64,000 nucleotides of DNA from Phoma sp. XZ068 (taxonomy: Eukaryota; Ascomycota; Dothideomycetes; Pleosporales; Didymellaceae). The position numbers and the translations under genes are program-made. The stretch is from assembly GCA_004835665.1 (NCBI GenBank), contig RBKR01000009.1:1054001-1118000 (forward strand), read 5' to 3'. Below, piece after piece: positions 42,621 through 54,078 of the stretch. Each line of letters opens with the position of its first letter. Positions within the stretch are counted from its first letter, which is position 1. The notes under the pieces are model-generated. The model ran no database searches, was not told the DNA's origin, and worked only from the letters and a program-made list of their open reading frames with translations.

Positions 42621-44079
42621 GGTGTGTATCGTTTTGGGTTGTAGATGATAGTGTCGAGTGGAGGGGCGTAGCTGTAAACTGGGTCGAGGTTAGTGACGCA
42701 CGTTGACCGTCAAACGCTCGAAACGCTGGGTGTGAGATAAGCTGCTTGCTGCACTCGGCCAAGTACAAAGCAGTCGATGGTAAACACCGCAAGCTACGCT
42801 CGGCAATCGCCAGAGCTGCCCAGCATTTGCCATTTGTCGATTGATAGCCAATGCAGGCCAATGAGCAGAGCCGTAATCGGAGCTGGCGGGAAGCCGAGTG
42901 GACGGGACGCAGGTTTGAAGAGAGGCACTCACCAAGCTCGCAATCGCAGTGTCCAAGCCGTGTGAAAGTAGGGAAAAAGCTGTGGGAATAGTGTAAACGA
43001 ACAAAGCGCAAATGGCTTAGACAGGCAAGGCCGGGGCGGTGCGTTTATGTACCTATCGTCGTCGAGAGCTGGGCCCGCATTTGCTCATGCTGGGATGGCG
43101 TACCCTGGCGTCACTTGATGCAGCCGCGATCAACCACTCAAAAACCTGAACGCCAGCCATCTTGCCTTTATCCGCTGCACAGAGAAAGAAATCTTGTCAT
43201 TCTCATTCACGACAGTCTGGATATGCATACTCGCGCTTGAGCTATATTGCACCAATGCCGCGTGGTGTATTACGTTGATCCTACATCGAGTCCCACTGTG
43301 TGATGTGCATAACAACCAGTCACTAGCGTCTCTGCTGCAGGTCATGCACACGAGCGTTTGGACGCTGTCACATCCACGTTGTCGAGATGGCCAGCACGTT
43401 GCGACCGTTGTACACAGTGCGCCATTGTATCGTCAAGTGTAGTGTGTGTGCTGTTTCGACTTCTCTCCGCCGTTGGCGCGCAGAGACTTCGAAGCTGCAG
43501 GGCACGCCTCACTCGACTAGCTTAGCCTTCCCCGCGGTTCGGTCAGCTGGAGTTTTGTTCCTGGCAGATCACCCGTAACACAAAGCATTCGTTTCAAACT
43601 CAAGCAGAGCTCAACCAACTCGAAGCAACAATATTAGTCGCTGCCACGCCCATTCTTCTCGTAGGTCTCCTGACATGCGCCCCAACAATCGGACGCGCTT
43701 TGGCAAGGTTAGTGGCAACCGTTGCTATGCCGTCATGTGGGCCTTGAGTAGCTCCAGCAGCCCGCCAGCCAGTTACGTAGATGCCCCCACAGTGTGCAAA
43801 ACCCCAGCTCCAGAACATATCGAACAGCATCAATCCATTCATGATAGTCTCGTTACATCAAAAGCTACATATCAGACCCAAATAACGCCCTGGTATCAAA
43901 TGGTGGTACACAACGTAGGTTCTGACCCCAACCAATGTCTCACAGCAGGTCCTGTAGGCTCTGTGCCTGCTCTTCTTCAACTTGTCCAATTGTGTTCAAC
44001 TCGACCTCTTCATTCATCCTCGCATTGTTATCGGATGTTGAATCTTCAGGGTACCCGCACCGCAGGCTGTATATAGTCC
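42621..44079. other. Gene-free stretch
   Basis: 1.46 kb between the aim21 start and the tvp18 3' end. A 133-codon plus-strand frame at 43675-44076 and other frames lack protein-like composition or splice continuations. The first ~400 bp probably hold the aim21 promoter. Confidence 0.4.
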
Positions 44080-44789
44080 CTAAATGATCATCTGAGCCAC
44101 ACCATGTCCACCAAGAGTCTTGCTGCCCTGGAATGCCTGGCCCTTGAAACCAGCGAGCGCGTAGAAGATCGAGGCGATCAAGAGGAAGATGGCAGCGACG
44201 ATCAAGCTTGTAGCCTGGGGCCAGATGCTAATCCACTGTACGGCGCTCAGTACGAAGTAGATAGCAGCGCGCATGTAGTTCGTCTCGAACTTGCGGATAA
44301 AGGTATCGAACTTCGCGGATGTCGGGCAGATGCGGAGGAGCAGCGGAATTTCGATAAAGATGATGATGAACGCAGACACTCTGCAAGTAGCGTCAGTGCT
44401 GTCTGAGGGGTACAGGTATGATGTGTGACCTACAAGCATACAATGCTAAACGCAATGACAAAGGTCGCGTGGAAGATGTTCGCGATCCCAAGGGCGAAGC
44501 AGAGGAAGATGCATAGCACTCCAGTCCTGTGCGCAGCTTAGTATTGAACGTACAGGGTTTCCCGTCTTGAGGGCTGGCTATAATTCTTGTCTATTGTCGC
44601 GCAGCAGTGACGATAACACTAACGTTTCGTGGGCTATGGATCGCATGCTATCTTGGAAGGGCGTGGATAGAGTCAACTCACCATTGACCGTAGATACCTG
44701 TAGGCAGTCAGTCAGCAACAGCTCAATAGCATCCAATAACAAGGCGTCGTACTGAAATTCCTCGACTTGAACTCCTCAGCAAGCGTCAT
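44080..44789 (-). CDS. tvp18: Golgi membrane protein Tvp18
   Basis: Four exons on the minus strand: 44753-44789 (37 nt), 44682-44697 (a 16-nt micro-exon), 44434-44526 and 44080-44380. They give about 148 residues. The first exons encode MTLAEEFKSRNF and SIYGQW, then TGVLCIFLCFALGIANIF and ATFVIAFSIVCLVSAF. The long last exon holds IIIFIEIPLLLRICPTS, KFDTFIRKFETNYMRA, YFVLSAVQWISIW and SLIVAAIFLLIASIFYALAG. This is the full Tvp18 pattern with four membrane helices. Known Tvp18 is a small Golgi protein found with Tvp23 in Tlg2 vesicles, role in vesicle traffic unclear. All four joins restore the family sequence, so the model is secure. It is divergent from tad2. Confidence 0.95.
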
Positions 44790-45219
44790 GTTTGCGATTC
44801 GATGGTCGTAGAAGCTTGGTCACTGGTCGTGATGTGCGCGCAGAGGTGGTGGTGGACGTTTCGTGGCTCGTTTCCAGTAGCTTTGTTGACTGCGGAAGCT
44901 GAGGACAGCTCTCGGGCTAGAATATCAGGCGACTTGGCTGTCGGGAATGCGGGTGCTGGGGCTCGGGAACAGGCAGAAGCGTACGTCTCGCGTTGCGTAA
45001 GGGCCGGGCTATGCAGACAAAGACCGGCGTTGTTCTGTGTAGTTGCGAGCGGTGTGGCGGTGCTGTTGATCGTTGGTAGTGAGCGGTGCTGGCGGCTTCT
45101 CCAGAAGTTCCACGTCAGTAACGACCCTTGCCGAAACGGTCTTGGTCGGAGCTGCCAACTGCAGTTCACCGACAGCACCTCTCACCTTTTGGGAAAATTG
45201 TTTTGGGCAGCCTTTCTTC
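44790..45219. promoter_or_regulatory. Divergent promoter region of tvp18 and tad2
   Basis: 430 bp between the tvp18 ATG and the most upstream ATG of tad2. Part of it (45073-45219) is open in the tad2 frame. I see no defined operator. Confidence 0.4.
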
Positions 45220-46177
45220 ATGTTCACCAGAGCGCGGCAGGAGCCATGGATCACTGCTGTGGTCGCCTCTGGCGCTCTGGGCCTTGCGCTCTATTACCTG
45301 AGTGCACGACGCCCATCGCCTGCAAATACTGCCAAGCAGCAACCTGAGTCTGAAAAGCCCAGCCAAACCTCAACTACAGACTTCGTAGCAGAAGACATGA
45401 GCTCAGAGGATCGAGCGTATCACGAGCGCTTCATGCGGGAGGCGATTGGCATGGTGAGTCAGTTCGCGCTTCTGCTGCACCTCTGCTACACACGTTTTGC
45501 AACATGCAACTGACCAATCACGTGCAATAGGCTGAACTTGCCCTCACCAGCGATGAGACGCCTGTCGGTTGTGTCTTCGTCAAGGACGGCGAGATCATTG
45601 GTCGAGGAATGAACGAGACCAACCGTACTCTCAATGGTACCAGGCACGCCGAGTTCGTTGCCATTGCAGGCATTTTGTCCAAGGAGCCCATCAGCATCCT
45701 CCACGAGACAGACCTCTATGTCACTGTCGAGCCATGCGTCATGTGCGCCTCCATGCTTCGCCAGTACGGTATCCGGGCGGTCTACTTTGGCTGCTGGAAC
45801 GAGCGATTCGGTGGTACGGGTGGTGTCCTGAACATGCACTCCGAGTAAGATATCACGACACTAATCTCTATGTACTTTGACTGACAAATGGTAGCCCCAG
45901 CGTCGACAAGCCGTACCCAGTCACCGGAGGCATCTTCAGGGAGGAAGCCATCATGCTGCTCAGAAAGTTTTACGTCCAGGAGAACGAGAAAGCGCCAGAG
46001 CCAAAGCAGAAGAAGACCAGGGAGCTCAAGACCGAGATTCTACCCATGGACATTCACGCCCCGAAGTCAACGCCATCGCCTGCACTCTCGGCACCTGCTC
46101 GGTCGAAGCCAACTAACACCACTCCGCTTGTTGCTGTCCCTCATATCCCGGGACTCACTGCCGCAGCTGGACCCTGA
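45220..46177 (+). CDS. tad2: tRNA-specific adenosine-34 deaminase catalytic subunit Tad2
   Basis: Exons 45220-45453, 45531-45844 and 45895-46177 give about 276 residues. The deaminase domain starts near residue 60 (DRAYHERFMREAIGMAELAL). Zinc ligands and the proton shuttle are in RHAEFVAI (His117, Glu119), and PCVMC (Cys147, Cys150) completes the CDA site. AVYFGCWNERFGGTGGVLN is the Tad2/ADAT2 signature. Known Tad2 pairs with Tad3 to turn A34 into inosine in the anticodon of several tRNAs. Oddity: with the ATG at 45220 the protein gains a hydrophobic helix (WITAVVASGALGLALYYL) before the enzyme. An internal ATG at 45397 would remove it. The C-terminal 60 residues are Pro/Ser-rich. It is divergent from tvp18. 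Confidence 0.93.
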
Positions 46178-46557
46178 ACAGGGAGTAACGCACCACATCC
46201 CCGAGCCCAGCTTGGAACGGAGGTGTGCATGGAGAAGAGACAGGAGAAACATATAGAGATACCCAGCATGAACTCAGCTTCATAGATTTCCTCACTTGCG
46301 CTGTACAGTACGTTCACCTGTATTGTATGATGATCAACTGCCGATTGACTTGAAATTGGGTACCTCCCATAACAACTTCTTTGTGCAAGCGTGATATTGG
46401 CGACTGCTAACGAACATGTGATTGGGTATATGAAGGCTATCAAAGCATTTCGCTGAGCTTGCTGCGGGTTACACTGCCATATATTGGCAATCCAACACTG
46501 TCTCCTGCCATTACTTACTCCCCCTCTTTGTCAACCTACGGTCTAGACGATTTTCTT
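46178..46557. other. Intergenic between convergent genes
   Basis: 380 bp between the tad2 and sfh5 stop codons. It should hold both 3' ends; nothing else seen. Confidence 0.4.
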
Positions 46558-47916
46558 CTAGGCTGCGAACTGCATACCCTCACCAACCTCGGTGAGCGCA
46601 CCCTGTGTGCCGCCATACTCCTTGGGAATGCTCTGGCCCAGCTCGGTAGCAAGCTGGTTACCATAGCTGAGGACCGTGAACTTCTTCACCGTCTCCTTGG
46701 CAATGAAGAGCTTCGTGGCGTTGAACAGCCAGCCCATGACCACAGGCACATTAACGAAGAACTTGCGCGACAGCGTCTCCGGGTAGTAGCGGCCGAGTAC
46801 TTCGATGGTCTTCTTGGTAGCGGCCTTGACGAGCGGATCCTGGCGCAAGAACGAGACCTGCAGGTAGTCGTGTACTTGGAAGCCCTGGTAGGGATCGGGG
46901 CCTTCGTTGTAGTTGGGGATGGGCTTCGTGGCGGAAGAGAGGTTGAGCTTCTGGATGGACTTTTCCATCAGGCCGACTCGCCAGCGGAGGAAGCTGCAGG
47001 TTCATGTTAGAGTGTGCCCCAATAATCGTTGATAGGGTTTTGCTTACGCCTCGAGGTCACCAAATGTGGCCTTGTTGTCCTTGACTGCTCCGTAGATGTT
47101 GAACGTCACAATATCCACCTTGTTCTCGCTCTCAGGCACACCCTCCACCTCGATGATGTAGCCCAGCCCCTGAAACTTGGAGCTGTCAAAGGCCTCGCCT
47201 GCTGCCTTGGTGGGGTCGAATTCCTTCCTCCACTTGAGGGTCTCGAGGAGCTGCTGCTTGGCTTTCTCGAGGTCGTTTGCGTTGGCGCGCAGGAATTTCT
47301 GGAGGATGAGCTTGGTGTGGAACTCGTCGGATTTAGTGAGGTTGACGCCGTAGACCTCGTTGTGACCGGACTCCTTGACAAGGTCTTCGAAGACGTTGTA
47401 GAACAGGGTCAAAGGGTGGTCGGCCGCGGTCTCGGGCCAAGCAGAGGTACCACTTGAGGCACCTGCGGCAGATCCGGTAGAAACATCAGCTCCAGCTCCG
47501 GTAGAAGCATCAGCGACAGCTCCGGTAGCATCTGTGGTGATACCAGGGGCGGCACCGGCAGCACCGGCGGCAGAGCCACTGTCGCCAACAGTAGGTACGG
47601 TGCTGGGGCTTGTCGTAGTAACGGGAACCGCGTCCGAGGCTTGCTGAGATGCTTCTGTGGGAACACTCTCAACGCCAATTGCCGGCTGCGGAGCCACAGG
47701 CGGCGTGGGCTCCTCGGCCTTCTTCTCGTCAAGTGCAAGTCCAGCTGTGCCACTGACTACTTGATCAATCTCTTTCTTCTCGGCGGTGGCCTCGACACCC
47801 TTCTCGGCGGTCTCGGTGGATTGAGGTACGATAGGGTCATTCTGCTTCTCTGTCGAATCACCCAGAGGGGCGCCTGCACCTTCGGCTGGGGGGGCTGGCT
47901 TGGTTTCCTCTGCCAT
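46558..47916 (-). CDS. sfh5: Sec14-like phosphatidylinositol transfer protein Sfh5
   Basis: Exons 47048-47916 and 46558-46993 (intron 54 nt) give about 434 residues from the ATG at 47916. Residues 1-165 are a disordered Glu/Pro/Ala/Thr-rich extension with Ala/Gly/Thr repeats (GAAPGITTDATGAVADASTG). The CRAL-TRIO N region follows (LILQKFLRANANDLEKAKQQ, LLETLKWRKEFDPTK). Then the lipid-binding domain: DIVTFNIYGAVKDNKATFGD, across the intron FLRWRVGLMEKSIQKLN, VHDYLQVSFLRQDP, RKFFVNVPVVMGWLFNATK and IPKEYGGTQGAL. Known Sfh5 is a divergent Sec14 homologue that binds haem in yeast and is listed as a non-classical phosphatidylinositol transfer protein of ER/cytosol. Divergent from the TMEM135-like gene. 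Confidence 0.9.
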
Positions 47917-48366
47917 GTTGGAGCTCTGGAAGAACTGTGGATGTGGTAGCGATGTTGTTGTTGTCAGGTTGCGTGATATGGCCGAGAAATGATTATGTTT
48001 CAAAACTGTCGGTGACAACGACAATAGCGCCGATCATTGCAGCTCATCTCGCGCCATCACGTGGGCCGCAGAAGCCAAACAAATTAACGTGTTTGAGCGT
48101 CATGTTCTCCTTGAACTTTCACGATGGCAGATGTAGAAGACGTGCCAGACCAAAGGGTACCGTCTGCAAATGAGACCAGCTTGGGACCTGCCGCAATTGG
48201 TGTCCTCCGCGACCAAACAAGGGTCCACATGTGAAGCTCAAGCTGCCGAGGTTCCTTTAGCGGTTCACAAGCAGCGATCCCCCAGCTCTCTCCGTCATAA
48301 CAGTCCCGCAAACAATGGTGTGTGCTGCTGCTGCTGCTACTGTCGACAACACGCGATCCCGCCAGC
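47917..48366. promoter_or_regulatory. Divergent promoter region of sfh5 and TMEM135-like gene
   Basis: 450 bp between the two start codons. It contains a short gct-repeat (gtgctgctgctgctgct, about 48320) just upstream of the plus-strand ATG. No defined operator seen. Confidence 0.4.
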
Positions 48367-50019
48367 ATGTCGTCCTCGAGCGCGTCACAGTCCCCGCCGC
48401 CGGCTGAGAAGCTCGACCCTGTGCTGCGCAACGCGCTGCGCTACACTATCAGCCCGCGCGAGTATCAGCTCCTCCATCAGTACCTCCTATCGCGTGCGCC
48501 CGCAGTGAAGAAGCGCACCATCAACCCACGCCGCTACGACGCCATCTCCAAAGGACCGGATGACTACACTGCAGCTGCAGTGCGCGCATCGCTGCGACTC
48601 GGCGTTGCAAGCTTTACCGCGCTGAAGATATGGGACCTGATCAAGGCAAGGTTGATAGCGCGAGGGGCCAGGACAGTGCAGAGGTAAGCATGACTATGCC
48701 AAAATCGAGTCTCTTCATATTGACCCGCGTACAGCAGACGACAGCCCAAGGTGCCAGTATGGAAGTCGACCAACGTCCGCCTGAGCAGCTCGCTCGCAAT
48801 GATCCTCCTCTTCCACCGCCTGCTCCGCCGCTTTTTTGTCCGTCTGCGTGAGAGCCTGCTCAGCCAGGAAGCCCGGTCTTTCAGGAAACGCAACCCACGC
48901 ATCTCGCGCTCGCTGACGTCGCGCATGGCCCCTGCAATTGGGTCGAGCTTGGCAGGCTTCTTTCTTGCAGTGTACCCAGGCGACCAGCTGCGTATCACCA
49001 TCGCCATCTACATCTTCACAAGGGCCCTGGAATTCAGCTACAACTACCTCGAAGACCGAGGCTACTTCAAAAACAGACCATACTGGTTTGGGTCATGGAT
49101 GCTGATGCCCGTTGCCGCCGGCCAGTTGCTCCACGCCTTCGTCTTTGACCGTGACTGCTTCCCAGCCGGGATGGGCAACTTTATCATGGGAAACTCGCCA
49201 GAGTACGTCCAGCAGAGACCCGCCGACCTACCAACCTCAGTACGCTGGCCGGGCACCTACGATATCGTGAATGGGCTGGCCGAAATATCCAAACAGCGAT
49301 GGCCGCCCTTCGTATCCCCGATTCTCTTCCCGAACCACGAGACACTCCCAAAGAGCCTCACAGCCATATCTCCCATCACTTCACCCGCACACCCAGCCAT
49401 CAAATCGCTGTCTTGCGCCCTCCTCCACCCACAGGACCCATCCTGCCTACGCACATACGTGCAGTACTGGATCCAAGCTTTTCCCAAGGTCGCCCGCTTC
49501 TTCACCATCTTCTTCACTGCCATGAGCCTTGCGCGCTACAAGGCCTTCATCGCTTCGCCCTCGGCGGCATTGAACAAACTTGCCAAAAGCATCTTACGCA
49601 TGTCACTCTTCATCTCCGGCGCAATTGGTACAAGCTGGGGTTCGATCTGCCTGTTCCAGAATATCTTTCCACGCAACTTCCTCCCCACGCAACGTTGGTT
49701 CCTTGGCGGATTTCTGGGTGGACTCTGGGCTTTCCTTGAGCGGAAGGGAGGGAGAGGCAATTTCTTGTACTGCACGCGCATGTCAATCGATTCGGCGTGG
49801 AAGGTGGGTGTTAAGAGGGGGTGGTGGAGGGGGATTGCTAATGGGGATGTGTTGCTGTTCGTGCTGAGCTTGGCTACGGTCAATGTGCTTTACGAGATCT
49901 CGCCACGATCGGTGAGTAGTGGCGTTGCGCGGAAGGGTCTGGGCGTGCTCAGGGGCGAAGGCTGGGTGGATAGGGCGGCTGTCCCCAGGGATGGTAGCAA
50001 GGACGACGATCGCCAGTAA
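48367..50019 (+). CDS. TMEM135-like integral membrane protein
   Basis: Exons 48367-48683 and 48735-50019 give about 533 residues. The acceptor is a tandem cagcag, so one residue may be included or omitted. After a soluble N-terminus (RNALRYTISPREYQLLHQYL) the protein has several hydrophobic segments: RLGVASFTALKIWDLIKA, SSLAMILLFHRLLRRFFV, SSLAGFFLAVYPGDQLRIT, YWFGSWMLMPVAAGQLLHAF, PKVARFFTIFFTAMSLA and GDVLLFVLSLATVNVLYEI. The spacing, with RALEFSYNYLEDRG and the C-terminal GDVLLFVLSLA-type helix, resembles fungal TMEM135-type proteins. Those are linked to peroxisomes and mitochondrial dynamics in animals. The family assignment is from memory of the pattern and is only moderate. It ends 92 bp from the convergent amadoriase gene. 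Confidence 0.7.
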
Positions 50020-50111
50020 TGATAATGTGTATGCTATGTTGATGATTGGGATAACTGGAGTTATGATCAGATGGGTAGATACCCTGACTGCAATTCTATA
50101 CATATATTCTG

Positions 50112-51484
50112 CTACAACCTTGCTCTCTTTGCCTCATCATGCTTCCATCCAGGCATATCAGCTAGATCCTTCGCCGGCGCCGCTCTCCTCGACTTCAATG
50201 CGTCGCCAATTCCCGGCCGCCAGCTCCACGCTTGCGCCAGCTCCTCATCCAACGTGCCCTCAAGCAACTCAACCACATGCTTGCCGATGTTCGGTAGTAG
50301 CTTGAACGAATGCCCACTGTCCCCAGTGGCCAGGATGAAGTTCTTCCATTCCGGATGCTCACAAATCAACAGCGCAGCATCCGCGGTATCAGTGCACCAG
50401 CACAAGCTCCGATTAAACAGCTCTTTCTCCTTGAACTTAGGCAGAAAAGTAGCAACTGCTTTCCGAATACTGACTTCCGAGGCATCAGGATAAGTATCCG
50501 TTGGATGCTTTGCATGCGATCTCGGCACCGAAACACGCTTGGGCTTATCAGCACCAAATGGCTGATGCTCCTTGAAGCGCGTGAATCCGGGGAATTCATC
50601 GCACACCTTGATAACGCCATGTTCATTCGGCTCAAAGAAGAATCCATACTGCCCGTGGTAGACTACCGGACAGTTTTTATACTCTGCGGCTTCCTGGGGG
50701 GTGAGCTGCATGTGCGCGTATACCCACGCCTTGGAAACACATTGCTCTTGCAGGTCAACCAGCGCGGGACTCCAAGCACCAGCTGCTAGCACCACTTTGT
50801 TGGCGTAGTACTTTGTGCCGTCTACTGTCTCGACTCCGACGCATGTCCCCTCTGCTAAAAGGGGCTGCTTGAACGAGCCAGCGCCGCCAAACCCGAATTT
50901 GACGCCTGCCTTGAGCAGGAATTCGCCAATGGCATTGATGGCTTTGGCGGCGGCGAGCCAGCCGCCATCATCACTGAAGACGGCTTTCCAGCCGCGGATT
51001 TGGGTGCGGTCTAGGAGGGGCATTCTTAAGAGTATTTCGTCTTCAGAGTCAAGCCAGTGATTTGTTGATTCGAGACCGGCGTTGGCGTCCAGGAGGGCCT
51101 GGTAGGACTGACGAAGACCTCGAATTCCTTCTTCTCCATGTGCACAGTCGAGCTAGAGAGTGTCAGTGTGAGAAGACAATCTGCACTTCATTCGTCGCTT
51201 ACCCTCCCAGTATTGTGGAAAAAAGGCTTGAAGAGTTCGTCTTCTTTCCACATCTGTCGTGCTTCAAGGCTCAGCTGTAGATCTCCTGGGTTCCGGAGGC
51301 GGACACCCATGATCTTGTTCAAGTCATTGCCCGCAGACTGCGCGGATGGGATACGGTATGTGTCCAGAACTGTGATGTTCGATGGTGTGTAGCCCGCGCG
51401 AACGAGATGCAGAGCAGTCGAGCTTCCAATTGTGCCCCCACCACCAACAACGATGACAGTCGTGTTTGATCGTGAGGCAGCCAT
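50112..51484 (-). CDS. Fructosyl amine oxidase (amadoriase), FAD-dependent
   Basis: Exons 51203-51484 and 50112-51152 (intron 50 nt, phase 0) give about 440 residues from the ATG at 51484. The N-terminus has the FAD-binding motif VIVVGGGGTIGSSTALHL. Family landmarks follow: FFHNTGR joined to LDCAHGEEGI, GWLAAAKAINAIGEFL, KFGFGGAGSFKQPLLAE, GFFFEPNEHGVIKVCDEFPG, the Cys region SLCWCTDTADAALL (covalent flavin expected at the Cys of this motif) and FILATGDSGHSFKLLPNIG. The enzyme oxidatively cleaves fructosyl amino acids (Amadori products) to amino acid, glucosone and H2O2. The C-terminus is ARL, a valid peroxisomal PTS1-type signal, which suits an H2O2 producer. It is divergent from the UNC93-like transporter. 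Confidence 0.93.
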
Positions 51485-52385
51485 AATGAAGATCGTGTCT
51501 CTTGGTCTTGAGACGTCTGGTCGATATGGGAATGTTATCAATCTCCACAGCGAGACTATAGGCTCTTATCGTTGATAAATGAACCCAGGATGCCTAAACA
51601 CGCCACCTTGCAGATGGCACAATGGGACTCAGTCTCTCCGTGGAGGTGAGGCTTTTGATAGCATCATGTGGCCGATACTATGATCGGCAATTGACCCCGG
51701 TCAGACGTCGGACGATGTTCCAACTCGCTTGCTGATCGAACTGTTGCGATTACTTCTTTCAGATTAGTCGTTCACGGTTGTTATTACCCGAAATTCGAGA
51801 GCCGATATGCGTCACCCAAGTCGCTCCAAGCTTGTCCGGGAGCCGAGCCTTCGACTGTATAGCCTCCTTGTAGCTCACATCATGTTGATGGTTTGTTGCC
51901 GATGAAGAGAAGCCATGACAGGTTAACGTGAGGCAAGCGTCGACGATATCGGCCCGCGGAACTAGGGTCGTACCTGCCACCGTAACATCCGCTATGCAAT
52001 CAAGGCACGTCAAGCCTGACAAGGCCACGCACGGCATCGCTAGCGTACTTTTATTATCCTAGTCAATTCCGAACTGTTCAGATTACCATTGTTGGTAAGG
52101 TTGATGTCAACCCCTCTCACGCAGCCCGCAATTTCTGTCACCAGCATCGTGGTATCAATGTCTCCACAGACGCTATCAAGGGACCGGTTTACCCCAGCTT
52201 GGGGTAATCTAGTATGGATCCACAGATAAGCGGTATATCGCAACAAGCGAGGCGGGAGATACGTCCAGCGAAAGAACCGATAGGCAGTCGTATAAAGAGT
52301 CATGAATTGTCCTGCTCGTTAATGCTGTAGCTTGGAGCTCAGAATATCTTCACCGTTCTTGTCAGCTCGTTGAGTACTGCTCAAG
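51485..52385. promoter_or_regulatory. Divergent region between amadoriase and UNC93-like gene
   Basis: 901 bp between two divergent start codons. Two minus-strand frames of about 90 codons (51759-52037 and 52040-52303) have no motif. I see no defined operator, but shared regulation is geometrically possible. Confidence 0.4.
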
Positions 52386-54078
52386 ATGTCTGAGCTCGAT
52401 ACGGTTCCACCCAACACACACGCTGGTGGCAACGACAATGCTCTTCGTGCAAAGAGTAACGACCCGATGGCTGCTCCTGTCGAGTATGCGGATGAAAGGA
52501 TGAACATGGACGAATACGAGAGAACAGTTCCACTCTGGAAACGTGTATGGCAGCATAGCTTGACACAGATGCTGCTGCTCAGCGTACAAGCCTTCTGCGG
52601 TCCTGCTATGGCTGACGCGATTGCTGGTGAGTGTCTCAACAAATGCGATAGATCATGAGCTGATGATGTCCAGGCCTTGGTGGAGGTGGTCTTGCGACTC
52701 CTCAAACATCCAACATTGCGACTGCAATCAACTACACTATGTTGGCACTTTGTTGTGCACTAGGCGGGCCGATCGTGAACAAGCTCGGGACAAAGTGGTC
52801 CTTGGTCATCGGCGCCTGCTCGTTCCCTATCCGAGGCTCATCATACTACTGCAACAGCAAGTTCGGTAACCAATGGTACTTGATTCTCGGCGGCTTCTTC
52901 ACTGGTATTGGAACAGGAACTTGGTATGTTGCCGAGAGCGGTACAATCATGTCTCTCGCTCCATCCAACTCTCGTGGCAAGTACTTAGCCTTGTGGATTG
53001 TCGCTCGAAATATGGGACAACTGGTGGGAGGTGCCATCAAGTAAGTACCACAGGGACAGATTCCTCCAAGCTCCGGCTTACATATCTCAGTCTCTCCAAG
53101 AACCATGTCAAGGGAGCCAATGGCGGTGTTACCCCTGACACCTACATCGCCTTCTTGATCATCGAATGCTTAGCTCTACCATTCGCGTTCCTTATTTCGC
53201 CTCTCGAGCGTGTGGTCAGGTCAGATGGCACGCGAATTCTCGTTTCCGAGAAGCTATCTACCAAGACAGAGTTCAAGATGATCAAGGGCACAATGACCTC
53301 GAACCTGATCCTACTCTCCGCATTTTGGGCAATCTGGTCCTTTTTCTACAGGTAAGCAAAGCCCTTTGGTGGCATCCTTGCATTGCTAACCGTATCCATA
53401 GTGGCACATGGTCGACTTATCTGGCGACCTACTTCAGCGTCCGAGCTCGTGCATTGTCATCACTCATTTCACCTTTCTTTTGCATCGTCGGCTGTTTCGC
53501 TCTTGGGTTCGTCCTTGATATGAAAAGGCTGAGCCAGCGGCGACGAGCGCAAGCTGGTCTTTTCATGGTTGTCATCTTGAACCTTGGAGTGTACATCTGG
53601 TCAATCGTCATACAAACCGGCTTCAACAGCAGTCATCCAGGTAAAATCGACTGGGAAGACGGGCCATACGCACGCTCTTTCCTTCCGTACTTCTTCGTGC
53701 AGACGACTGGTCCATTGTCACAGTCGTACATGTACTGGCTTTTGTCTTCGTTCGCAACCGACGCACAGGGTGAGTTTCCTGAAATATACTTGATGCTTAG
53801 GTCTATGCTAATCGTGCCCAGCGAACGTTCGCAACGGAGCTGCATTCCGCTGTCTCGAAGCTGTCGGTCAAGCCATTTCATATGGCATGAACACTCAAAT
53901 CAAGACTAGCCCTCTCATTGGATTCTGTGTCACCTTCGCCCTGATGGCTGTTGCTTTTGGGCCAATGTTGGTGTTGGTCAATCAAACTCCTGATCGCATT
54001 CCTGCCGATGTTCTTGCTGAGGAGCAGGAGCGAGTGGAAAGCAAAGTTGGAACTGTAAACATCGACGCTAAAGCTTGA
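52386..54078 (+). CDS. UNC93-like major facilitator transporter
   Basis: Exons 52386-52626, 52674-53040, 53091-53351, 53402-53769 and 53822-54078 give about 497 residues. All four introns are 47-52 nt and each join keeps a membrane helix continuous. After a ~55-residue hydrophilic N-terminus come about eleven helices: SLTQMLLLSVQAFCGPAMAD, ATAINYTMLALCCALGGPIV, YLILGGFFTGIGTGTWYVAE, YLALWIVARNMGQLVGGAI, YIAFLIIECLALPFAFLIS, NLILLSAFWAIWSFFYS and FVVIL-type later helices. The GLGGGGLATPQTSN loop and the ARNMGQLVGGAINL segment are typical of fungal UNC93-like proteins (MFS-related, DUF895). Substrates are unknown. It faces the amadoriase gene. Confidence 0.88.

Noticed and set aside
43675..44076. 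133-codon plus-strand frame downstream of tvp18
   Set aside because: No recognisable motif and no splice continuation; it lies in the tvp18/aim21 intergenic region.
44802..45347. 181-codon plus-strand frame ahead of tad2
   Set aside because: It is in a different frame from the deaminase and overlaps the start of the real gene; no motif.
51759..52303. Two ~90-codon minus-strand frames between amadoriase and the UNC93-like gene
   Set aside because: No motif; one contains several Cys but no signal peptide or homology I recognise.
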